A stretch of DNA of 64,000 nt from Rhodospirillaceae bacterium. GTDB lineage: Bacteria; Pseudomonadota; Alphaproteobacteria; GCA-2731375. The DNA lies in assembly GCA_018660265.1 (NCBI GenBank), contig JABJKS010000046.1, positions 1-64,000 of the forward strand, in the 5' to 3' direction. Shown here one piece after another: positions 49,575 through 56,866 of this stretch (position 1 is its first letter; every line of letters begins with the position of its first letter). The notes below the pieces were generated by a model that was not told where the DNA came from, did not search any database, and saw only the letters and a list, made by a program, of their open reading frames with translations. The translations under genes and the position numbers were made by a program.

Positions 49575-50083
49575 AAGGTACCTGTAATTATTTCATGAAA
49601 TTATGATATTATAGATATATATAATAATAAATATAGAAATTACAGTTAAAAAATTATCTTATTTCAAATATAATTTTCTATAAATTAATGAATGATAAGA
49701 TTTTTCATTAATTTTACAGTTTCATTTTATATTTTTATCATTAAGTATATTAATTATTACACATTATTTATTCTATTTTTCTCTCAAATTATGGATTAAG
49801 ACTCTGTGAGAAGTCGTGGCAAGCCAAGAAAATATTATCATAGAGATAAGACGCAGCACTTTTGGAGAACCTGCGATCATCGCACCTTGGTATAACGCCT
49901 CACCATGTAGTGGCATTTATTTCACACTGATCTATCCACCTCCATATCCGGACCGGTCCTGTGGACTTCGGGAGACGGGTCTTATAGGCTCAATGGCGAA
50001 TCCAGGGTGCGGTGGCTGCTCAGTTGCCGACGACCATCTGATTTCGCGATCTTCTGAAATTTGAGCCATAGCGGAGCTGTCTG
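49575..50083. promoter_or_regulatory. AT-rich divergent promoter region with palindrome
   Basis: No convincing gene in these 509 bases. From 49586 to about 49802 the sequence is overwhelmingly A and T, unlike anything else in the window. A perfect 10-bp inverted repeat (AAATTAATGA at 49682-49691, its complement at 49705-49714) with a 13-base spacer lies inside. It separates the leftward DUF1611-racemase operon from the rightward M81 gene, so it is likely to hold both promoters and an operator. Such AT-rich blocks are typical targets of xenogeneic silencers (MucR/Ros or H-NS-like). An 82-codon frame at 49816-50064 is not supported. Confidence 0.65.
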
Positions 50084-51580
50084 ATGACATTCCGGGTCCT
50101 CACTGCCGAACTCGCGCATGAGACCAACACCTTCAGTTGCCGAGCGACGAACGCTCAGTCATTCAAGGACCATTATGTTCTGATGGGTAACGACGCCATC
50201 AGGGCGCGAAGCGACGCCAACACGGAACTGGCCGGTTTCACCGATGCCGGCAGGGAATTTGGCTGGCAAATCGACCATGTTCTTAGCGCGGCAGCGGGGC
50301 CAGGCGGCAAGGTGGAGCGCGCGCCCTTCGAATGGCTCTGCGATCCCATCGTCGCCGCGGCAGAGCCTGGCAAATTCGATGGCATTCTCCTCGGCCTGCA
50401 TGGGGCAATGGTTCTTGATTTTTGCGAGGATGGCGACGGCGAAGTCTTGCGCCGCATTCGAGCCTCTGTCGGGGCCGAAACTCCTATCGCCATTACTCTC
50501 GATCCGCATGCGAATGTCAGTCAGCAGATGGCTTCGCTCGCCAACATCGTTGTTTCATTCCGGACCTATCCCCATGTGGATATGCGCGAAACGGGACGCC
50601 GGGCGGGCGCGATCCTGCACCGGACTATGGCCGGCGAGATCAGACCATATACGGTCATGGTGAGGCGTCCGATGCTCGAGGAAACAAATGGCGGGCGCAC
50701 CGATGTGGGACCGATGATCCCACGTCTGACGGCAGCAAGCGACTACGAGACGCATGAAGATGTTTTCGCCGTCAGTATCAACGCAGGCTTTGCAAGCACC
50801 GATGTCGGCGATGTCGGACCGACAGTTCTTGTCACCGGCCAGGGTGATCCCGGCCCGCACATCGCCTTTGCTGATACATTGGCCGATGACATTTGGGCCA
50901 GACGCCATGAGGAACTGAATGAATATCTGACTGTCGAGGCCGCCGCCGCTGTCGCAATTGGGTTCGATCCGCGAAAAGGGCCTCTTGTGATCGCTGATTA
51001 TGCCGATAATCCAGGGGCCGGGGGCTACGGGGATTCGACCGCGCTGCTCAGCGCGCTCCTCCAGGCCGGTGTTCCCAACGCCTGCTTCGGACCGATGGTG
51101 GATGGCGCGGCAGTCCAGGCGCTCCACAAGGCCAAGCCAGGAGCACAGGTTCAAATTGCTCTCGGCGGTAAGACAGATCCCGCGTTTGGTGGTGGCCCTC
51201 TGGTGTTGAAAGGCGAATTGGTCTCGATAAGCGACGGACAATATGTGGGTGACGGACCTATCCTAGGCGGACTGCACCGGTCCTATGGCCCAAGCGCCGT
51301 CCTACGCGTGGCCGATATGGAGATACTGATCGTCACGATTGCCAAACAAATGCTCGACCTGCAGCAGTTCAAGTCGTTTGGCATTCTGCCTGAGTGCAAA
51401 GGCGTCATCGCGTTGAAGTCGATGCAGCATTTTCGCGCCGCATTTGAGCCCATTGCCGGGCAGGTTATCGTCTGCGACAGCGGTGCCCTCTGCACCCTCC
51501 ATTATGATCGCTTGCCGTACCGGAACGTGCCGAGGCCGATCTTTCCACTGGACCGGGACTGGCCTGCAGCGATCGAATAA
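50084..51580 (+). CDS. M81-family metallopeptidase (MlrC/microcystinase type)
   Basis: 498 residues. N-terminal TAELAHETNTFS, LLGLHGAMV, ITLDPHANVS and TYPHVDMRETG are the family hallmarks; D140, H142 and H164 are the likely zinc ligands. The C-terminal half has ADYADNPGAGGYGDST and the FGPMVDG region. MlrC, the known member, cleaves linearised microcystin and the resulting tetrapeptide; most members have unknown substrates. Here it is divergent from racemase and DUF1611 genes, which suggests breakdown of a peptide or amide holding D-amino acids. That is inference. Confidence 0.88.
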   Translation: MTFRVLTAELAHETNTFSCRATNAQSFKDHYVLMGNDAIRARSDANTELAGFTDAGREFGWQIDHVLSAAAGPGGKVERAPFEWLCDPIVAAAEPGKFDGILLGLHGAMVLDFCEDGDGEVLRRIRASVGAETPIAITLDPHANVSQQMASLANIVVSFRTYPHVDMRETGRRAGAILHRTMAGEIRPYTVMVRRPMLEETNGGRTDVGPMIPRLTAASDYETHEDVFAVSINAGFASTDVGDVGPTVLVTGQGDPGPHIAFADTLADDIWARRHEELNEYLTVEAAAAVAIGFDPRKGPLVIADYADNPGAGGYGDSTALLSALLQAGVPNACFGPMVDGAAVQALHKAKPGAQVQIALGGKTDPAFGGGPLVLKGELVSISDGQYVGDGPILGGLHRSYGPSAVLRVADMEILIVTIAKQMLDLQQFKSFGILPECKGVIALKSMQHFRAAFEPIAGQVIVCDSGALCTLHYDRLPYRNVPRPIFPLDRDWPAAIE

Positions 51581-51715
51581 GCGTCTTACGATAAATTTCC
51601 CTACGATGCTTATCGGGCGTTCAAAAAAACCATTCCGACTACCCGCCACAGCATTCGGACAAACGTCTAGCTGTGGAGTTTCGATTGGTTGTTCATATCG
51701 AAGCGTGACAACTGC

Positions 51716-52174
51716 TTATGGTTCATTGGAAATTCCGTGCCGGACGACCTCGATATTGTCAGGATCGACAATCTTGCCGTCTTCCGTTTGAATATATTGC
51801 ACTGTGACGGGGCGACCGGTCGATTTCTCCAGTATTTCGAGGTGATGGATATCCGGATCGGTCCGCCATTTTTCGCCCCATTCCGCCATTGCTAAAATGA
51901 CAATCTGAAGATCCCGGCACTTTTGTGTCGGAGCATAGGCGTGCCGCTTTGTATCCGTGATCGGGACGCGCTCTAAAATTCCGCTGGCGCAGAGTTGCGC
52001 CAATCGCAGGGTCAAAAGATTGCGCGAGATGCCGAGGCTTTCCTGAAACTCATTGAAACGCCGGGGCCCGGCGATGAGCGCATCACGTACAATCAGCAAT
52101 GTCCACTGATCACCCAACTCGGCCAATGCCTGGGCGATTGGGCAATGATGCTTTTGATAGTTTGTCGTACTCAT
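51716..52174 (-). CDS. HxlR-family transcriptional regulator
   Basis: 152 residues from the ATG at 52174; a longer frame to 52228 would run through the operator. Winged-helix HxlR motifs: CPIAQALAELGDQWTLLIVRD, RFNEFQESLGISRNLLTLRL (quoted by segment, about 11-32 and 38-58) and LERVPITDTKRHAYAPT. The cysteine at the start of the domain is the residue that senses electrophiles or thiols in several HxlR proteins. Divergent from the MATE exporter, which it probably represses. Confidence 0.9.
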   Translation of the reverse strand: MSTTNYQKHHCPIAQALAELGDQWTLLIVRDALIAGPRRFNEFQESLGISRNLLTLRLAQLCASGILERVPITDTKRHAYAPTQKCRDLQIVILAMAEWGEKWRTDPDIHHLEILEKSTGRPVTVQYIQTEDGKIVDPDNIEVVRHGISNEP

Positions 52175-52192
52175 GGGGTGAAAATACCAAAC

Positions 52193-52237
52193 TTGGTTGA
52201 CTTTTTGAACCAAATTTATAGAGTTCAAAAATTGAAC
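52193..52237. promoter_or_regulatory. palindromic operator between HxlR and MATE genes
   Basis: TTTTTGAAC at 52202-52210 and its complement GTTCAAAAA at 52223-52231 form a perfect 9-bp inverted repeat with a 12-base spacer. A third half-site (TTGAAC, 52232-52237) and an overlapping TTGGTT/AACCAA pair (52193-52198 and 52208-52213) sit in the same gap. HxlR dimers bind such palindromes, so this is probably the shared operator. Confidence 0.72.
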
Positions 52238-52254
52238 TAAATGGGGGCGAATTT

Positions 52255-53604
52255 ATGGCAGACCGATCAGCATTCCTAACTGCCCCAATTGGACCCACGA
52301 TTGTTCGCTTGGCGACCCCAAATATGATTGCCATGTTCGTCACCTTGCTGACCTTCGTGGCGGAAGCATGGTACGTCGGCCAACTGGGGACTGTTTCACT
52401 GGCGGGGCTGGCGTTGGCATTTCCCATGATGATGTTGACGATGATGCTATCGGCGGGCTCCATCGGCGGCTCTATCACCGGTGCGGTGGCCCAACGCCTT
52501 GGTGCCGGTAACCGTTCGGAGGCGGAAACCCTGGCCGTTCATGCGGTCCTGCTCACGGTCCTGTTAGCTGCTGTATCGGCGCTGGTATTCGTAGGTGGCG
52601 GGGGCTTGATATATAGTGTGTTGGGTGGCTCCGGTGCCGTGTTGGAGCAGGCTTTGGCATACTCCGATGTTTTGTTTTATGGCTGTGTCAGTGTGTGGTT
52701 GGCGAACGGCCTCGCCGCCATCGTTCGGGCCACCGGACAAATGAAGATTGCCGCGAAAAATCTGGTTGCCGGTTCCATAGTCCAGGTCATTGCGGCGGCA
52801 GTCCTGATATTCGGCCTTGGACCGTTTCCAAATATGGGCATTGCCGGTGCCGCCGCCGGTATCGTCATTGGTCAGGCCGTCGCGTCCGCTCTACTGCTCT
52901 ACTACCTGATGGCCAGGTGCAGCGAGTTGCGCCTTCGATTGTTGGCGATCCCCATTAAGCTGGCGCCGATGGCGGCAATCCTCAAGGTTGGTGCCTTGTC
53001 ATCGGTGAATTCATTTTGCTCGTTAGCCGCGATCATCGTGATAACCGGGTTCATGGCCCGGCACGGCGTTGACGTATTGGCGGGTTATGGCATTGGTGCG
53101 CGCTTGGAATTCCTTATCATTCCCCTAATCTTTGGCTTCGGCGCTGCGTCCACCGCTTTGGTCGGCGTCCATTTCGGTGCGGGTGAGATTAAGCGGGCCC
53201 ACCGCGTCGGCTGGACCGCCGCACTTTACAGCGCCGGATTAACCGGGTTGATCGGGGTCTTGGTGGCTATATTTCCTGACCTGTGGGCCAATCTGTTTAG
53301 TGATGTGGAAGCCGTACGGGCCGCATGCCGGGCCTATTTGCAAATTGTCGGACCTTTTTATGCTTTCTTTGGCATGGCCCTGTGTCTCTACTTTGCCTCG
53401 CTCGGGTCGGGGCGCGTCCTATGGCCCGTGCTCGCTGTTATATTGCGCGTCGCCGTCGTCACTGCAGGCTGCATATATCTTTCAAGTGGGGAAAGCGCCG
53501 GCATTGAGCAATTCTATTGGCTGATCGCAGTTGGGATCGTAACACAAGCCTTTGTGACGGGTGCCGCTGTCAAGCTCGGGGCATGGACACGTGGCCTAAA
53601 TTAG
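52255..53604 (+). CDS. MATE-family multidrug efflux transporter
   Basis: 449 residues with about 12 membrane helices in two similar halves. The first half shows FVAEAWYVGQLG and LSAGSIGGSITGAVAQRLGA (typical MATE segments); the second MARHGVDVLAGYGIGARLEF and STALVGVHFGAG. MATE proteins export cationic drugs or metabolites using sodium or protons. It is divergent from HxlR across a palindromic operator and probably induced by a reactive or toxic compound. Confidence 0.92.
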   Translation: MADRSAFLTAPIGPTIVRLATPNMIAMFVTLLTFVAEAWYVGQLGTVSLAGLALAFPMMMLTMMLSAGSIGGSITGAVAQRLGAGNRSEAETLAVHAVLLTVLLAAVSALVFVGGGGLIYSVLGGSGAVLEQALAYSDVLFYGCVSVWLANGLAAIVRATGQMKIAAKNLVAGSIVQVIAAAVLIFGLGPFPNMGIAGAAAGIVIGQAVASALLLYYLMARCSELRLRLLAIPIKLAPMAAILKVGALSSVNSFCSLAAIIVITGFMARHGVDVLAGYGIGARLEFLIIPLIFGFGAASTALVGVHFGAGEIKRAHRVGWTAALYSAGLTGLIGVLVAIFPDLWANLFSDVEAVRAACRAYLQIVGPFYAFFGMALCLYFASLGSGRVLWPVLAVILRVAVVTAGCIYLSSGESAGIEQFYWLIAVGIVTQAFVTGAAVKLGAWTRGLN

Positions 53605-53776
53605 CCGGGAATTGCTCCCATGACGTCTCGCCATTGTCTTTCCTTGTTCACAGATTACCTTAAATCCGTGGAACACAAAAAGTTCATCCGGTTTTACGGG
53701 TGCTTTGTATTCCGCCTTCAGATACATTTGCCAACAACTTGTCCATTCGGACTGTAGAATTTTGGGGAACAAATTC

Positions 53777-54652
53777 GTGAATAAATTGAAGATACTTGCC
53801 TTCGGTGCGGCAATAGCGTTTACCGCCACTGCCCTGCCGGCACAACAGGTCTTGGCGGAGACTTTTGTTTTTACCGCCATTCCAGATGAGAACGAGGCCC
53901 GATTGCGGGAGCGATTTGATAAAGTTGCCGCGTATCTAACAAAGACACTGGGCGTTGAAACCAAATATATCCCGGTGAAATCCTACGCGGCGGCAGTTAC
54001 GGCATTTCGCAATAATCAAGTCCAGTTGGGCTGGTTCGGCGGTCTGTCCGGCGTCCGGGCCCGTCACTTGGTGCCAGGTTCGGAAGCAATCGCCCAGGGC
54101 TTTGAGGATCAGGCGTTCGAGACCTATTTTATAGCCCATGCCAGCACGGGCCTGAAACCATCGGCGGAATTTCCGGCAGAAATCGAAGGTAAAACCTTCA
54201 CCTTCGGTTCCAAAGGATCCACCTCCGGTCGGTTGATGCCGGAATATTATGTGCGTCAATATTTCAAATCCGCGCCGAATAGCATTTTCACCAAGGTTGG
54301 ATTTAGCGGTAACCATTCCAAAACCATCGCATTGGTGCAGTCAGGCGCTTATCAGGTCGGGGCGGTCAACTTCAAGGTCTGGGAGAACGAAATTAAGACA
54401 GGTAAGATCGATCCGGCGAAAATTTCCGTGGTATGGAAAACGCCACCCTATCCCGATTACCAATGGACCATCCGAGGGGATGTGGAGAAGCGTTGGAAGC
54501 CCGGCTTTAAAGCCAAGGTCCGGGAGGCATTGTTGAATATGAAAGATCCCGACCTGCTGGCGTCTTTCCCCCGGAAAAGTTTCATTCCTGCATCGAACAG
54601 CGACTACAAACCAATTCTGGATGTCGCGAAGCTTATTGATTTGATCAACTGA
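53777..54652 (+). CDS. PhnD-like periplasmic binding protein, putative selenium-compound importer
   Basis: 291 residues from a GTG with GGGG 9 bases upstream. Signal peptide 1-27 ends at VLA. The mature protein has the phosphonate/phosphite-binding (PhnD) pattern FTAIPDENEARLRERFDKVA, QLGWFGGLSGV and GSKGSTSGRLMPEYYV. NCBI-type families include a PhnD-like group annotated as putative selenate-binding and found near selD; this copy, three genes before a selD fusion and close to selenoneine genes, fits that group. The ligand is not proven. First gene of a four-gene operon. Confidence 0.85.
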   Translation: MNKLKILAFGAAIAFTATALPAQQVLAETFVFTAIPDENEARLRERFDKVAAYLTKTLGVETKYIPVKSYAAAVTAFRNNQVQLGWFGGLSGVRARHLVPGSEAIAQGFEDQAFETYFIAHASTGLKPSAEFPAEIEGKTFTFGSKGSTSGRLMPEYYVRQYFKSAPNSIFTKVGFSGNHSKTIALVQSGAYQVGAVNFKVWENEIKTGKIDPAKISVVWKTPPYPDYQWTIRGDVEKRWKPGFKAKVREALLNMKDPDLLASFPRKSFIPASNSDYKPILDVAKLIDLIN

Positions 54653-54654
54653 CG

Positions 54655-55308
54655 GTGTTGTTCAAACTTTCCAACGAGGATCTGGGTTACGGTGGAGGTG
54701 TCGTGTTGCGCGGCATCTCCATCGGTATTTCTAAAGGCGAACGCGTGGCGCTGGTTGGTGAAAGCGGTGCCGGCAAATCCCCCTTGCTATCCGTATTGCA
54801 GGATCGTTATGGCGGCAATACGGCGCTGATCCCGCAACAGGCCGGCTTGGTTCGTAGTCTTAGCGTTTTTCACAATATTTATATGGGTAGCCTGCACCGC
54901 CATGGCACGGCCTATAATTTATTGAATTTGGCATGGCCGCAAAAGGCCGAGGTGGCACGAATACGGCCCATTGTCGAACGTCTGGGTCTGGGCGATAAAC
55001 TGTTTGTGCCGACGGGTGAACTATCCGGCGGGCAACAGCAACGGACGGCCATTGCCCGGGCAATCCTGCAGGGCGGTGATGCGGTGCTGGGCGACGAACC
55101 GGTCTCCGCCTCTGACAATCATCAGTCCCGCGTCATTCTGGCGGCGCTATCGGAAACCTTCACCACCGTCGTCTTGGCCATGCATGACGTGGATCTGGCG
55201 TTGGAGTTCTCGACCCGTATCATCGGTATCAAGGACGGCGGCATTGCGCTGGATGCACCAGCTGCTGAATTGACCCGGTCGGGCCTCGATTTTCTGTACC
55301 GGAAATAG
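54655..55308 (+). CDS. ABC transporter ATP-binding protein of the selenium locus
   Basis: 217 residues from a GTG two bases after the binding-protein stop. Walker A GESGAGKS (35-42), signature LSGGQQQR (123-130), Walker B with D147-E148 in AVLGDEPVSASD, and the H-loop MHDVDLA. The residue after the Walker serine is proline, and the D-loop reads SASD instead of SALD; both are slightly unusual but essential residues remain. It is short compared with PhnC (about 250-260). It should power the permease encoded next. Confidence 0.88.
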   Translation: MLFKLSNEDLGYGGGVVLRGISIGISKGERVALVGESGAGKSPLLSVLQDRYGGNTALIPQQAGLVRSLSVFHNIYMGSLHRHGTAYNLLNLAWPQKAEVARIRPIVERLGLGDKLFVPTGELSGGQQQRTAIARAILQGGDAVLGDEPVSASDNHQSRVILAALSETFTTVVLAMHDVDLALEFSTRIIGIKDGGIALDAPAAELTRSGLDFLYRK

Positions 55309-55310
55309 GT

Positions 55311-56843
55311 ATGTCGAGCCCGCAGGCCCCGCCACATGTCTTGTCCACAAAAGTGCGCCGCACTTATTCGCCGGTTGTAAAGACCAGCCTGGCTTTTGTC
55401 GGGGTGGCGGCGGTTTGCCTGTTTTTCGCAGATATATCTATCACGACCCTGGACCCGTGGTCGGAACTGGGGCGAATGGCGCAGGGTGTTGTAACACCGG
55501 ATTTTTCGGTCCTTGGCGGGATCGGCATGATCATTGTCCAAACCATTGCATTCGCCCTTTGTGGCGTAGCACTCGGGGCGGTGGGTGGCTTTCTGCTGGC
55601 CCAGGTCTTTCATATTGGCCCGGTACGTTGGACATGTGCTGCGGTCCGCGCCATCCACGAATTGTTCTGGGCCCTGATATTTTTGCAAATGCTTGGTTTA
55701 ACACCCCTGACCGGCGTGCTGGCCATCGCCATTCCCTATGCTGGCATCTGCGCCAAGGTCTATGCCGAGACCCTGGAAGAGGCGGAATTGCCGGCCCTGG
55801 TGGCGCTACCCTACGGCACCGGCGTTATTTCAGGCTTTTTCTTTGCACGGCTGCCCGATGTTTGGGTGCATATAAAAAACTATACCTCGTATCGTTTTGA
55901 ATGCGGTTTGAGGTCCAGCGCGGTCCTGGGTTTCGTCGGCCTGCCGACTTTGGGATTTTATCTGGAGACGGCGTTTGGCGAAGGCAATTATTCCGAAGCC
56001 GCCGCCCTGTTGATCATATTTTACATCCTGATTGCGACCTTGCGGTTTTGGATGCGGCCGAAATTAGTTGGTTTGTATGTCTTGGTGGCACCGTTCCTGC
56101 TGGGTGGCGGGGCGGCGATTGAAATGAGCAATATAACGCGGTTTCTGACCGTCGACATTGTGCCGGCACCATTGCGGAACGGTAGCCTTACCACAAGCGA
56201 TACATGGAGTAATCTGGCGGACTGGGCCGGTATGTTGTTTTTTGATCAGGCTCTGCCTGGCATGGCGGCAACCTTTTTGCTGACCCAAATTGCATTGGTC
56301 GCAACCGGTATTCTGGCCCTGGCCCTATTCCCCTTGATCTCGAAGAAGTTTTTTGGCCGGGTGCCGCGCCTGATTGGGCATGTTTTTTTAGTTGTCCTAC
56401 GCTCGACCCCGGAATTCATTCTGGCTTACATCTTCCTACAGCTTTGGGGGCCGTCCATGTTGCCGGCCATTGTGGCCCTGTCACTGCACAATGGTGCCAT
56501 TATCGGTCATCTGGTGGGCCGGTTCAGCGACGAGGTGCGCCTGCGGCCCGACAGCCCGCGTGGCCTCAACCTCTATGGCTATGAAATTCTGCCGCGGATC
56601 TATGGGCAGTTTCTGGCGTTCCTGTTTTACCGCTGGGAGGTGATCATGCGCGAAACCGCCATTCTGGGTATCCTGGGGATCGCCACTTTGGGTTTCTTTG
56701 TAGATAGCGCCCTGGCCGATATTCGCCTGGACCGGGTGATGTTTTTGATTGCAATCATGGTCATATTTAACGTAGCGGTGGATGCTCTATCGCGGCATAT
56801 TCGCAGCCGATTGCGGTTGAGCACTCGGACCGGCCAAGCTTAA
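55311..56843 (+). CDS. ABC permease with two fused membrane halves
   Basis: 510 residues starting two bases after the ATPase stop. Two BPD-type permease units lie in one chain: about residues 75-255 (with AIHELFWALIFLQMLGL and SSAVLGFVGLPTLGFYLE) and about 310-500 (with STPEFILAYIFLQLWGP and ETAILGILGIATLGFFVD). The halves show the same ELFWALIFLQ/EFILAYIFLQ and AVLGFVG/AILGILG segments, an internal duplication. PhnE is normally one unit that dimerises. The arrangement suits import of a small oxyanion; here, by context, a selenium compound. Confidence 0.88.
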   Translation: MSSPQAPPHVLSTKVRRTYSPVVKTSLAFVGVAAVCLFFADISITTLDPWSELGRMAQGVVTPDFSVLGGIGMIIVQTIAFALCGVALGAVGGFLLAQVFHIGPVRWTCAAVRAIHELFWALIFLQMLGLTPLTGVLAIAIPYAGICAKVYAETLEEAELPALVALPYGTGVISGFFFARLPDVWVHIKNYTSYRFECGLRSSAVLGFVGLPTLGFYLETAFGEGNYSEAAALLIIFYILIATLRFWMRPKLVGLYVLVAPFLLGGGAAIEMSNITRFLTVDIVPAPLRNGSLTTSDTWSNLADWAGMLFFDQALPGMAATFLLTQIALVATGILALALFPLISKKFFGRVPRLIGHVFLVVLRSTPEFILAYIFLQLWGPSMLPAIVALSLHNGAIIGHLVGRFSDEVRLRPDSPRGLNLYGYEILPRIYGQFLAFLFYRWEVIMRETAILGILGIATLGFFVDSALADIRLDRVMFLIAIMVIFNVAVDALSRHIRSRLRLSTRTGQA

Positions 56844-56866
56844 GTACTGTTAGGACAGAAGACATA

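Noticed and set aside
49816-50064. 82-codon open frame upstream of the M81 gene
   Set aside because: It starts at a GTG without a clear ribosome site, has an irregular composition and matches no family I recognise; it lies in the AT-rich promoter region and its flank.
51581-51667. Short in-frame extension after the M81 stop (DKFPYDAYRAFKKTIPTTRH)
   Set aside because: The M81 protein already ends at the usual place (RPIFPLDRDWP); the extra 28 codons have no start or family match, so at most a trace of a lost gene.
55311-56843. Two permease genes joined by a sequencing error
   Set aside because: The frame is continuous with ordinary coding sequence across the join and the junction falls in a plausible linker, so a real fusion is simpler.
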